60,135 nucleotides of DNA from Klebsiella pneumoniae (GTDB taxonomy: Bacteria > Myxococcota_A > UBA796 > SXON01), in the NCBI GenBank assembly GCA_945861635.1, contig CAMAWH010000031.1, forward strand, positions 1 through 60,135, read 5' to 3'. A model generated the notes under the pieces. The model worked only from the letters and a program-made list of their open reading frames with translations, searched no databases and was not told the origin of the DNA. Of the stretch, positions 36,036-44,353 are shown one piece after another. Position 1 is the first letter of the stretch, and every line of letters begins with the position of its first letter. Position numbers and translations under genes: made by a program.

Positions 36036-37516
36036 GGGCACGCGCGGTGTTGCTGGCGGCGGGAGCGGGCGTCGTAGCTCTGGTGGCGGCCACTCCGATG
36101 ATCGTGCCGTTCCTTGCACGTCAAAAAGGGGGAGACGTGGCGAGCGCCGCGTGGTGTGCCTCCGGTTTGTGCATGGAGGAGGTGTCGCGTGGCGAGACGA
36201 CGGCGACGCTCGCGACGCTGGGATGGTCGGGGGTGCTCACGCTGACGCACGTTCGGACGAATCTCCCTGGCACTTCCGTTGGCAATGGCGGGATTCCGGA
36301 CCGCTCGTCGATCCCGTTCCGAGCGGTTCGCGTCGAGGATCTGCGCGTCGAGGGCACGCCGCTGCCGTCGTTGTCGGGCGAGGTCTGGCCGCGCCGATCG
36401 CTGACGGGCGAGGGGGTGTCGGTCGAAGGCGATACCGTGCGGGCGATGGTCGCGACGGAATACGGGGAGGTGCGGCTGACGGTCGACCGCGTGGCCGAGA
36501 GCTACGACGTCGATGCTGCCTGTCTTTGCACGGTGCAGAGCACGGCGATCTCGGCGACGCCTCTCGCCGATCGACGGGTCCGTGCGCGCGGTCGGTACGC
36601 CGCCGGCCACTTCAGCGGCACGGTGACGGCCGAAGGCATACCCATGCGTGTCGAGGCGGAGCGCGTGGACGGGGGCACCGTGACGGGCACGTTTTCCGTC
36701 GACGGCGTGCCGATCTCGGAGATTGTAAGTGCGTTTTCTCCCGTCATTCCGGAGTCCGTCCGCGCCAGCGTGACGGGAACGCTCTCCGGAACCGGTAGTT
36801 TTGCCACGCCCGACGGAATCGTTTTCGTCCCCGTGGTGGAGGGTTTTACCGTCGATGGACTGGTATCGGGCTCGCTTTCCGGCGGTGCGTTCACCTACCC
36901 CGGTCGCGACGAAACCGGCGGCACCGTGCTCGTGTCTTCGGGCGAGGGGTCGGCCGATTGGCTCTCTCTCGCGGAGATCGGGCCGATGCTTCCCGCCGCC
37001 GTCGTGGCGTGCGAGGACGCTGGCTTTTGGCACCACGCGGGGTACGACCTCGATGGTATGGTGGCGGCCGCCGCCGACAATCGCGAACGCGGCAAAATCG
37101 TTCGCGGCGGGAGCACGCTTTCGCAACAACTCGCGAAGAACCTTTTTCTCGACGGCGAGCGGACGTATGCGCGCAAATTCCGTGAACTGCTGTACGCCGT
37201 GGAACTGGAGCGCGAACTGCGCAAACAACGGATCATGACGCTGTATCTGAACATCGTGGAGTGGGGGCCGAATGTTCGCGGCGCGCGCGCGGCGGCGCGG
37301 GCGTATTTTGCCAAGTCGCCCGCCGGTCTGCTCCCTGAAGAAGCGGCTTTTCTTGCGAGCATCCTCCGGAATCCGCGGACGGCATGGGAGCGTCAATATC
37401 GCCGGGAACGGCCGGACACCGCGCGTATCGCCTTCATTCTGGACGGCATGCGCGATCTTTCGGATGCCGCGCGCGCGGAGGCGACGGCGCGTCCGATCCA
37501 CCTTGTGCCGCAATGA
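36032..37516 (+). CDS. Monofunctional GT51 peptidoglycan transglycosylase with large N-terminal beta domain
   Basis: 494 residues from TTG 36032, which overlaps the YihY stop and has GGAG 5 nt upstream; GTG 36047 is an alternative. An N-terminal membrane anchor (VLLAAGAGVVALVAATPMIV) is followed by about 270 residues of beta-rich, AsmA-like sequence. The GT51 domain occupies the last 190 residues: VACEDAGFWHHAGYD (catalytic Glu), GGSTLSQQLAKNLFLDGERT, RKFRELLYAVELE and LYLNIVEWG. There is no transpeptidase domain. It polymerises lipid II in the periplasm. The long beta region sets it apart from MtgA (about 240 residues). Confidence 0.88.
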   Translation: MRARAVLLAAGAGVVALVAATPMIVPFLARQKGGDVASAAWCASGLCMEEVSRGETTATLATLGWSGVLTLTHVRTNLPGTSVGNGGIPDRSSIPFRAVRVEDLRVEGTPLPSLSGEVWPRRSLTGEGVSVEGDTVRAMVATEYGEVRLTVDRVAESYDVDAACLCTVQSTAISATPLADRRVRARGRYAAGHFSGTVTAEGIPMRVEAERVDGGTVTGTFSVDGVPISEIVSAFSPVIPESVRASVTGTLSGTGSFATPDGIVFVPVVEGFTVDGLVSGSLSGGAFTYPGRDETGGTVLVSSGEGSADWLSLAEIGPMLPAAVVACEDAGFWHHAGYDLDGMVAAAADNRERGKIVRGGSTLSQQLAKNLFLDGERTYARKFRELLYAVELERELRKQRIMTLYLNIVEWGPNVRGARAAARAYFAKSPAGLLPEEAAFLASILRNPRTAWERQYRRERPDTARIAFILDGMRDLSDAARAEATARPIHLVPQ

Positions 37517-38961
37517 AGTTCATCCGCGATCTCGGCCCGTTCGTCGCGGTCTTGTTGGCCGTCGTCGTGGCGGGCGGGCTGACGGCGGGCGCCTGGTTGG
37601 AGGGCGTCACCGTCCGCCTGCCGCTCGACGCGCGGTGGTCGATGTGGTGGGCGTCCGAGGTCGTCGTGCGTGCGGAAGGCTTCCTGGACGCCCCGGTTGC
37701 GTGGTACCCCGTCGGCACGCCGTTCTACACGACGCTTCCGGGTGTTTTGGCGCCCCTGTTCAGCGCGCCGTTCACCCTGGGGCTGGGCTCCAATCTCGGC
37801 AACACGGCATTCGTCGCGGTGATCGCGGGTGGGAACGTGCTCGGTGCCTTCGTCGCCGCCCAACGCCTGACCGGGCGCGTCGGCGCATCGTTGGCGGCGG
37901 CCCTATTGTACGGGTTGAACCCTGCGATTTTGGACGCGCTGCGGTGGGGGGAGCTGGCATCGGCGCTAGGGTGGTTCTTGCCGTGGGTGCTCGTGGCGTT
38001 CTGGGAACTGCCAGGATCGGAGGATCCGTGGGCGGACGCCGGGGAAGTGGCCGTGGGTCTGGCCGGCGTCGCCCTGGCGAGCTGGTCGTCGGGGGCAGGT
38101 ACCGTGATCGCGCTGGCGGCGATGGGCGCGCTGTGGATGTTGCGGGCCGATCGCGTGGATGCGGCCGCGCAGGCCGTTCGTGTCGCGATCGTGAGTGTGG
38201 TGGTCCTCGTCGTGCCGAGTCTGCCTTTCATGCAGATGTATACGGAGTCAGGTGCTGTCCCAAACTGGTTCTTCCTGACGACGGATCCCGTCCGAATTGC
38301 GTGGACCGCGATGGTCATCGGTCCCGCGGCGCTCACGCTGCCGCGCGCGCGGCCGTGGGCGCTGTTTGCGGTTGTGCTGTGGGGACTGTCCTTCGTTCCA
38401 CATGTCGCGGCGTTGTCGCTGGTGATTCACGCCTGCATGGCGATGGCGGCCGCCGTGGCGCTTGGTGGAATGAGTCGCTACCCTCGACGGATTGCGACGT
38501 TGGCCGCGGCCGTCGCATGCCTGGCGGAGAGCGCCCGTCCGCCCGGACTGGCGTTGGCGGTGGAAGCTGCGCAACCCTCCGGCGAAGCCCTGTTTGGCGG
38601 CGCAATCGTCAATCTGCCGATGCGCACGCCACACGATGACCGATTGGCGCAGACTCGCCATGGGCAGTCGCTCCTTGTCGGTCCGGGCGTGCCTCCCGCC
38701 GGATGGCTCCTTTTCGTCCAGCGAAACGCCCTGCTCGCGACCTTGTGGCGTGTGGAAGGAGGGGGGCGCGCCGAGAGCGACGTCGGACTGTCCACGCTGC
38801 ACGACGCGGCCGGTCTGCTCACCTCGGCAGGCTTTCGGTGGATTACGGTCGGCGAGGGCGTCTCCCCCTCGGTGATTTCGGATTGGTCGGCGGTGCTCAA
38901 TCCGCTCCTCGGGGAGGGAACGTTGACGTGGGACCTGACGCACCTGAGGAAGGTGGAGTGA
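37513..38961 (+). CDS. Polytopic membrane protein, possible GT-C glycosyltransferase
   Basis: 482 residues. The ATG overlaps the transglycosylase stop (ATGA). There are roughly nine or ten membrane helices up to residue 370, with LPLDARWSMWWASEVVVR after the first helix, where GT-C enzymes keep an acidic catalytic loop. The segment AAALLYGLNPAILDALRWGE also fits GT-C or YfhO-like proteins. A 120-residue soluble domain closes the protein. No specific family is recognised. Its operon position suggests a cell envelope role. Confidence 0.7.
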   Translation: MKFIRDLGPFVAVLLAVVVAGGLTAGAWLEGVTVRLPLDARWSMWWASEVVVRAEGFLDAPVAWYPVGTPFYTTLPGVLAPLFSAPFTLGLGSNLGNTAFVAVIAGGNVLGAFVAAQRLTGRVGASLAAALLYGLNPAILDALRWGELASALGWFLPWVLVAFWELPGSEDPWADAGEVAVGLAGVALASWSSGAGTVIALAAMGALWMLRADRVDAAAQAVRVAIVSVVVLVVPSLPFMQMYTESGAVPNWFFLTTDPVRIAWTAMVIGPAALTLPRARPWALFAVVLWGLSFVPHVAALSLVIHACMAMAAAVALGGMSRYPRRIATLAAAVACLAESARPPGLALAVEAAQPSGEALFGGAIVNLPMRTPHDDRLAQTRHGQSLLVGPGVPPAGWLLFVQRNALLATLWRVEGGGRAESDVGLSTLHDAAGLLTSAGFRWITVGEGVSPSVISDWSAVLNPLLGEGTLTWDLTHLRKVE

Positions 38962-38963
38962 TC

Positions 38964-39000
38964 GACGTCCGTCAGGGGGTGACAGGCGTCCGTCAGGCGG
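38964..39000 (+). promoter_or_regulatory. Direct repeat CGTCCGTCAGG, 21-bp period, possible activator sites
   Basis: CGTCCGTCAGG occurs at 38966-38976 and 38987-38997, with flanking similarity (GACGTCC/GGCGTCC and GGGGG/GCGGG). The 21-bp period is two helical turns, so both copies face the same side. The repeats lie about 120 bp upstream of a sigma-54-like promoter, where activator sites are normally found. Confidence 0.4.
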
Positions 39001-39106
39001 GGATGACGGTAAAAGAATAGATGAAAAGCATCTTATCGCCCAAGCAACCCACCGCCCAACCGCCCCCGACCTCCGTCACCCCAACCCAATAATCGGCGTT
39101 CGCGCA

Positions 39107-39123
39107 TTGGCACGATCCGTGCT
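39107..39123 (+). promoter_or_regulatory. Sigma-54-like promoter TTGGCACG-N4-GTGCT upstream of comEC
   Basis: It matches YTGGCACGRNNNTTGCW at all but one position, with GG and GC separated by exactly 10 nt (GG at 39109-39110, GC at 39121-39122). The predicted transcription start falls only a few bases before the comEC ATG at 39138. No sigma-70 -10 is visible there. Confidence 0.45.
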
Positions 39124-39137
39124 TGGCCGGTCGGTCG

Positions 39138-41315
39138 ATGCGTCCGCTCTCGCTGTTCTCCATCGGTGTCGTTTTTGGCGCCGTCGTCTGGCCGGTGGCG
39201 CAGGTGCCCCGCGTGGATGCCGTCGTGTGCGCAGCACTGCTGCTCGCATTGGCGTTCGCGACGCGCCTGCGAATACCCATGTTTCCCGCTGGACTGTGCA
39301 TCGGCCTCGCCCTTCCAGCCACGATCGTGCCGGGCCCGGCGTTGTCCGGTGACTGGCGACTGAGGGGACGTGTGGCCACGGCAGCATCCGGGCCGTTTGC
39401 CGACGTTGCGCTTTCGTTTGCGGCGCCCCGCGGGGAACCGCTGGCGCACGCACGCGGGCGGGTCCGTGTCGATTTCGGCGCGGACCCGCCGCCCCCCGGA
39501 ACCGTCGTCGCTTTGGAAGGTAGCGCCTCCCCGATCACGCTGACGACCCTTCCCGGCGAGCCCGACCCCGCGTGGGAGGCCGCGCGCTCTGGAGTCGCGA
39601 CGCGATTGCGCGCACGCGACGTCATCGCGGTGGGTTGGTCTCCGCCGCCGCTCAACGTCGGTGACACCCTCAACAGCGGCCTCCTCACCGCCCTTGCCGG
39701 AGGCACGCGCACGGGCATTCCCGTGGAGGACGCGGGACTGCTGCGGCGTACCGGAACGTGGCACCTCATCTCGATTTCCGGCCTGCACATCGGGTTGAGC
39801 GGGATGGCGGCATGGGCCGCGGCGTGGCTCGCGACGCGCCCGATCGCGCTGCGATGGCGGCGTGGGCATCTACGCTGGATTTGCGCCGCGGCCGCCACTT
39901 TGGCGGCGTGTGCGTACGCAGCCCGCGCGGGCTGGCCTGTGCCGGCCCGCCGATCCGTTTGGATGGTCGCGATCGGCGGCATTTGTGTGGCCGCCGGCCG
40001 CCGGCCCGACCTGTGGGATTTGCTTGGGCTCGGTGCCCTCGGAACGCTGTACTCCGAGCCGGCGGCGGTGGGAAACGTGTCTTTTCAGTTGTCGTTCTCC
40101 GCGTTGGCAGGGGTGATTCTGGTGGCGCCGCGGTTGCTTCGATTTGTTCCGCCGGACGCCCATTTTCTGGTTCGCTGGCTGTCGAACGCGGTGGCGACGT
40201 CCGTCGGCGCAACGATCGGCACGCTGCCGATCATCGCGTGGCGATTTCAGTCTCTGTCGCTGGCGTCGCCGTTTGCCAACCTGTGGGCCATTCCAACCAT
40301 CGGCACCATCGCGACTCCGGCGGTGATGATGGCCCAATTTTTGCCTGAACCGATCGCCGCTTTGAGTCTGGATATTGCCGATTTCGCGTGCACGCTCGGC
40401 CTGGGCGGTTTGCGCCTGTTGGAGGCGCCGCCGTTGCACCCCGCTGTCGGCTGTGCCGGTGCGTTTGGACTGGCACTCGCCGCGATCCTGCGGAGGCTAC
40501 CGGTCGCCGCAATGGCCGTCGCGGTCGCCGCGCTCACCCTGCGGGAATCGCGCCCGTCCGAGCTCGTCGTCACCTTCCTTGCGGTGGGTCAGGGTGACGC
40601 GACGCTGCTCCGTTGGCCGGGGGGGCGTACTGCGCTGATCGACGGCGGACCCCCTGGAGAAGCGCTGCTGTTGGCGCTCCGCCGGATCGGGATCCACCAC
40701 CTCGACGAAGTGGCCCTCTCCCACGCCCACCCTGACCACTACGGCGGGCTCGGACCCGTGCTGCGTGACCTGCGCGTGGACGTCCTCCGAGCCCGCGCTG
40801 TGCCCTCTGATCTGGACGTGACGCGTGTTCGTTCCGTGCTCACGGATATACAGGTCGCGTCGTCGCCATTCGTAGTACTCGGTCCGCCTGCTGGGTTTCT
40901 GCCGCCGGGTGAAAATGACGCTTCTGTTGTCCTTGCCGTGCAGTTTGGATCGCGACGCTTTCTCTTTCCGGGAGACGCGGAAGGCCCGGCCGAGGCGGCG
41001 CTCGTTGCAGAAAGCAGGGATCACGCTCTGGATCTCCACGCGGACGTGTTGAAGGCCGGCCACCATGGCAGCCGCACGTCGAGCTCTGCCGACTTTCTCG
41101 CGGCGGTCCGGCCTAGCGTCGCGGTGATGGAGTGCGGGCAGGACAACCGCTATGGCCATCCGCATGCGGACGTGCTTGCACGCTATCATGAAGCGGGCGT
41201 ACGCATCTACCGCACCGATCGCGACGGAAACATCACGATTCGCACGGATGGAACGTCCCTGCTCGTCGAAGCGTCCGAGGTGCCCAAGCCGTGGCTGCTG
41301 CGGACGCCGCCCTAG
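39138..41315 (+). CDS. comEC: ComEC/Rec2 DNA-uptake channel
   Basis: 725 residues, the full-length form. An N-terminal OB-like region (RLRGRVATAAS) is followed by the competence domain with TWHLISISGLHIGLSGMAA and about eight helices. The C-terminal metallo-beta-lactamase domain has VTFLAVGQGDATLLRWPGGRT, SHAHPDHYGGLG and KAGHHGSRTSSS. It forms the inner membrane channel for single-stranded DNA in transformation. The ATG at 39138 is preferred over TTG 39123. The stop overlaps the convergent gene by four bases. No other com genes are in the window. Confidence 0.95.
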   Translation: MRPLSLFSIGVVFGAVVWPVAQVPRVDAVVCAALLLALAFATRLRIPMFPAGLCIGLALPATIVPGPALSGDWRLRGRVATAASGPFADVALSFAAPRGEPLAHARGRVRVDFGADPPPPGTVVALEGSASPITLTTLPGEPDPAWEAARSGVATRLRARDVIAVGWSPPPLNVGDTLNSGLLTALAGGTRTGIPVEDAGLLRRTGTWHLISISGLHIGLSGMAAWAAAWLATRPIALRWRRGHLRWICAAAATLAACAYAARAGWPVPARRSVWMVAIGGICVAAGRRPDLWDLLGLGALGTLYSEPAAVGNVSFQLSFSALAGVILVAPRLLRFVPPDAHFLVRWLSNAVATSVGATIGTLPIIAWRFQSLSLASPFANLWAIPTIGTIATPAVMMAQFLPEPIAALSLDIADFACTLGLGGLRLLEAPPLHPAVGCAGAFGLALAAILRRLPVAAMAVAVAALTLRESRPSELVVTFLAVGQGDATLLRWPGGRTALIDGGPPGEALLLALRRIGIHHLDEVALSHAHPDHYGGLGPVLRDLRVDVLRARAVPSDLDVTRVRSVLTDIQVASSPFVVLGPPAGFLPPGENDASVVLAVQFGSRRFLFPGDAEGPAEAALVAESRDHALDLHADVLKAGHHGSRTSSSADFLAAVRPSVAVMECGQDNRYGHPHADVLARYHEAGVRIYRTDRDGNITIRTDGTSLLVEASEVPKPWLLRTPP

Positions 41316-42316
41316 ATCGCGACGGCGGCCAATACGGGGGAGCGGAGTTCGACCGTCGGGGGTCCAAGCGCGCGAACTCTGCGAAGGAGCCCGGCCATGA
41401 GCAGTTCGCGGTCGACGGAGGGCTCCTCCACCAGCGGTTCGCCCAGGAGCAGCTGGTAGAGGCGGTCGGCCACGTCGGGGTGCGCCATGGCCTGCATCAT
41501 CGCGCACCGGATGTCTTCGGCAACCGGGCCCATGCAGCGCAGCAGGTCTTCGGGCTGCGTCGGGATGCCGTGTTCGGCGGCGCCGCTGGCGATCGCGTTG
41601 AGAATGGCAGGAACACCGCCTGAAAAACGAGCGGCACGCACGAGCGCATGGGGGCTGGTCGCGCCGACCTGAAGGACCAGACTGGCGGCGGCCTCCGCCT
41701 CTGCGAAGTCGGTCAACTCGATTTTGGCGGCGCCGCCGACGTCCAGCGCAGGCGTGTCCACGCAGCCGGAAAGTAGCACTGTACAACGCCGATCATCTCG
41801 CGTTTGCGCGGCGTATCGGGCCCAGACCAGCGCGATGTCTTCCAGCACTTCGACGGGAAGGTGTTCGCAGCCATGTCCAAGGAGCGCGACGGGATACGGC
41901 GCTTCGAGGTGCGCTTCTCCGAGGAGGAACTCCGCGGCGTAGTAGAACCCTCGTCGATCCACGACCATTGGCACCGGACGCGCCTCCCAGCTGTTTCCGG
42001 GGAGTTCGGCAAGCACGCGGAGCAGGAAATTCCACGCTTCCGGTATCGAACGGCCGAGCAACGGGCGGAAGGAAACGGTGCGGCAGCCGATCGCCGGCTC
42101 GCCGACGGCGAGATCGAGCGCGATGTCCTCAAGGAACCCCTGCGGCGCCGACCAGCGTGGCGTGAGCATGGCGACGGGTTCCAGACGTCGTAACTGTGCG
42201 CGCACGCGTCGGGCCGTGCGTCCACGAAGAGCGTTCTCTTCCCACGCCTGCTCCGGGTCGAAGGCGGTTTCCCGCTTCGCCCGAAGGAGGCTCATTCGTC
42301 GTTCGGCTCTGTGCAC
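41312..42316 (-). CDS. Unrecognised protein with degenerate AAA/STAND-like NTPase layout
   Basis: 334 residues from GTG 42316. The layout resembles archaeal-type AAA/STAND ATPases. VGEPAIGCRTVSF stands where a Walker A is expected but lacks GKT/S. VALLGHGCEHLPVEVLEDIA stands where Walker B is expected but lacks the acidic pair after the strand. RRCTVLLSGCVDTPA resembles a sensor I strand, and ARFSGGVPAILNAI resembles the GGxP motif of STAND proteins. Either a non-hydrolysing NTPase-like scaffold or a different fold is possible. The start is set by a TTGACG/TACCCT promoter ending 6 nt before the GTG. Divergent from the 42435 gene. Confidence 0.6.
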   Translation of the reverse strand: MHRAERRMSLLRAKRETAFDPEQAWEENALRGRTARRVRAQLRRLEPVAMLTPRWSAPQGFLEDIALDLAVGEPAIGCRTVSFRPLLGRSIPEAWNFLLRVLAELPGNSWEARPVPMVVDRRGFYYAAEFLLGEAHLEAPYPVALLGHGCEHLPVEVLEDIALVWARYAAQTRDDRRCTVLLSGCVDTPALDVGGAAKIELTDFAEAEAAASLVLQVGATSPHALVRAARFSGGVPAILNAIASGAAEHGIPTQPEDLLRCMGPVAEDIRCAMMQAMAHPDVADRLYQLLLGEPLVEEPSVDRELLMAGLLRRVRALGPPTVELRSPVLAAVAI

Positions 42317-42322
42317 CGGCAG

Positions 42323-42351
42323 AGGGTACGAAGAAATTCTTGCCACGTCAA
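42323..42351 (-). promoter_or_regulatory. Sigma-70 promoter TTGACG-N17-TACCCT, leaderless
   Basis: On the minus strand -35 TTGACG is at 42351-42346 and -10 TACCCT at 42328-42323, followed by 6 nt and the GTG at 42316. The promoter lies inside what would be coding sequence if an upstream GTG (42373) were used, which argues for 42316. Confidence 0.65.
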
Positions 42352-42396
42352 GAGCGCGGAAGAAATTGTCCACCTTTCGATAGCGGAGGCCGTGGG

Positions 42397-42426
42397 TTGA
42401 GCCCGGGCCTCAGTACCGGTTACAAG
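42397..42426 (+). promoter_or_regulatory. Sigma-70-like promoter TTGAGC-N18-TACAAG
   Basis: -35 TTGAGC at 42397-42402, -10 TACAAG at 42421-42426, then 8 nt to ATG 42435. It faces the divergent promoter at 42323-42351; the two -35 elements are 45 bp apart. Confidence 0.45.
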
Positions 42427-42434
42427 GCGTGGCG

Positions 42435-43994
42435 ATGCCGGTCCGGCCTGCACTCGGCAACCCGCGACGTCTGACCCGTGTGCTGGAGCAGCTCGCGGCA
42501 GGAAACCGACGACCGCGCGGCATCGCCCTCGCGCTCGATCTGGAGGCGCGGATCGTTCAGGGCTATCTGCTCGCGGGCGCGTGGCTCGGGCTTGTCGCGC
42601 TTGAGCCGGAGGCGCACCTCACCCGCGTCGGCGTCGACTTTGTCTATGCGGGTGTACGCCGTGGTGCCATATTATCAGCATTGGTCCATGCGCATCCCGG
42701 ACTTTCCCTGATCGCGGGGGCCCCGCCGAGCACGACCGTCATCGCCACACGAATGCGCGCCTCGCACCCGGAGTTGAGCGTGACCGCTGCGCGGCGGCAG
42801 GCGATTTCGGTGCGCCGGCTTGTGGAGTCGGCGTGGCGCGTGCGGCGCCGCGTGCCAGCCCCCGAGCAACTTGGTTTCAGCTTCGCGAGTCACGCCGGCG
42901 CCCGAGTCACGCCGCTCGACCCGCGCGCCGGCGTGGACGAGAGTCCCGACGCGTACGGGTTGGTCCTTCGCGCGCTGTTGGACGCCGGGGAACTTTCGCC
43001 GCCGAGGCTTCGCGCCGTCCTCGACGCGGGGGGCGGCGCCGACTGCCCGATCGGCGCGTACATCGCGATGGCGATCCGGCGAGGCGATGGCGTCCGGCAG
43101 GGAGAGGATCTCGTCGTGACGAGTGGTGCGGTAGCCCGTCGCGATCTGGCAGACAGTGTCGTTTCGATCGCGCTATCGGACCCCGACTTCCGCGCCCACG
43201 TCGCGGCACGTCTCGCGGGCCAGCTTGGGGATACGCGGCGTTTCGGTGGGTGGATGAAGCGCATCTTCGATGCGGGGGACCTGGCTCCGGCGCTGGACCG
43301 TTTGCTTTTCGGCCGCACGCTCGCGAGCTTTCCGTGCGCCGGGTCTCTCGGTGCGCCCATCACGGCGTCGAATTCGGTGTTCACGGCCGATTTGGGCCGC
43401 GCGGGCATGGCGTTTTGCCTCCCCTCCTGCCTCACGTCGCTCACCTCCGGTCTGGGTGCGGTGAACCGCAGTTTACGCGCGGCGAATCCCCAGGAGGTTC
43501 GCCTGCCGAACGTGGTGGATCGGCGTTGGGGCGTCCACGGCGGGATCCTGGCGCCGGGGGAGTTGTCCCCGCGGGCGGTGCCAGACCTTGTTTCGCTGCG
43601 CGGCCGTCTGTTGCGGGCCGCGCCGGCGTTCGCTCTGCTTACCGCCTTCGCCGGCCTGAATCGCCGCGGGGCATTGCGCCTGCGACCGCGCGGCGGCGAG
43701 GTTTTCGTCGAGTCCCGCGGCAGGGCGACCCGAACGTTCGGAGATGTTGTCGAGGGCGTCGCTGCCCGCCGCGACTGGCTGCTGGTTCGTGGCCCCGGAA
43801 GCGCGTCGTGGCCGGAGATCGCCGACGTCGCCGAGTCGCTTGGCATCCTTGCGCGGTCGGGCGAGTGGTTGGTGCTCGACGAGTCGCTTTTCCTCCGCCT
43901 GCAGACCGATCCGGAGCACCGGCAGGTCTGGGAGGCGCTGCAGCCGCTCGCCGACATCGTGGAATCCGTCGCCTGCGCGCCGCTGGGCGGGTAG
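42435..43994 (+). CDS. Unrecognised protein with N- and C-terminal winged-helix-like domains
   Basis: 519 residues; GTG 42429 is an alternative start. Residues 1-80 look like a winged helix (RPRGIALALDLEARIVQGYLLAGAWLGL, then AHLTRVGVDFVYAG). This layout appears at the N-terminus of some restriction- or AAA-associated proteins. A further helical unit follows (TAARRQAISVRRLVESAW). The middle (AGSLGAPITASNSVFTADLG) matches nothing known to me. Near the C-terminus WPEIADVAESLGILARSGEWLVLDE reads as another winged helix. DNA binding is plausible. It is divergent from the NTPase-like gene and heads a run with the AIG2-like and DsbH-type genes. Confidence 0.6.
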   Translation: MPVRPALGNPRRLTRVLEQLAAGNRRPRGIALALDLEARIVQGYLLAGAWLGLVALEPEAHLTRVGVDFVYAGVRRGAILSALVHAHPGLSLIAGAPPSTTVIATRMRASHPELSVTAARRQAISVRRLVESAWRVRRRVPAPEQLGFSFASHAGARVTPLDPRAGVDESPDAYGLVLRALLDAGELSPPRLRAVLDAGGGADCPIGAYIAMAIRRGDGVRQGEDLVVTSGAVARRDLADSVVSIALSDPDFRAHVAARLAGQLGDTRRFGGWMKRIFDAGDLAPALDRLLFGRTLASFPCAGSLGAPITASNSVFTADLGRAGMAFCLPSCLTSLTSGLGAVNRSLRAANPQEVRLPNVVDRRWGVHGGILAPGELSPRAVPDLVSLRGRLLRAAPAFALLTAFAGLNRRGALRLRPRGGEVFVESRGRATRTFGDVVEGVAARRDWLLVRGPGSASWPEIADVAESLGILARSGEWLVLDESLFLRLQTDPEHRQVWEALQPLADIVESVACAPLGG

Positions 43995-44002
43995 GAGCAG
44001 CC

Positions 44003-44353
44003 GTGCCTGCCTTTTTTCTTTACGGCGAATGGATGCCCGGGGGTGCAGGCGCCCACTGGCTGATCGGGCTGAAGCTCCGTCCCGCGTCCGTGCGCGGCAC
44101 GCTTTGGCGGGGCCCTTGGCGTCGTGACGTGCTGGTACACGATGCGTCGGATGCGTTCGTTTCAGGCGCGCTGGTCGAGGTGCCGGCCGATCGCGTGGCC
44201 GTGCTCGACATTGCGGCTGGCGTCGGCAGTCTGCCCGTCGTGCGGACGCGCGTACCGACGATCGTGAGCCTGCGGACCCACCACGCGGAGACGTGGGTGC
44301 TCGACCGTGCGCGTGCGCGCACCGCCGGGTTTCGCCCGCCGAGGCGGTCGTGA
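44003..44353 (+). CDS. Small AIG2/gamma-glutamylcyclotransferase-like protein
   Basis: 116 residues from a GTG with GGAG 6 nt upstream. FFLYGEWMPGGAGAHWLIG occupies the position of the FVYGTLL loop, then LRPASVRGTLWRG and FVSGALVEVPADRVAVLD follow the AIG2 fold order. The normal YGSL motif is changed to YGEW, and the acidic catalytic residue after LD is not evident (LDIAAGVG), so the protein may be inactive or altered. It sits 8 bp after the winged-helix gene, and its stop overlaps the next GTG start, so all three are coupled. Confidence 0.6.
   Translation: MPAFFLYGEWMPGGAGAHWLIGLKLRPASVRGTLWRGPWRRDVLVHDASDAFVSGALVEVPADRVAVLDIAAGVGSLPVVRTRVPTIVSLRTHHAETWVLDRARARTAGFRPPRRS

Noticed and set aside
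42833..43990. Plus-strand alternative frame over the winged-helix gene
   Set aside because: Arg/Gly-rich shadow; only its last 351 bases (44003-44353) are a real gene, which has its own GTG and ribosome site.
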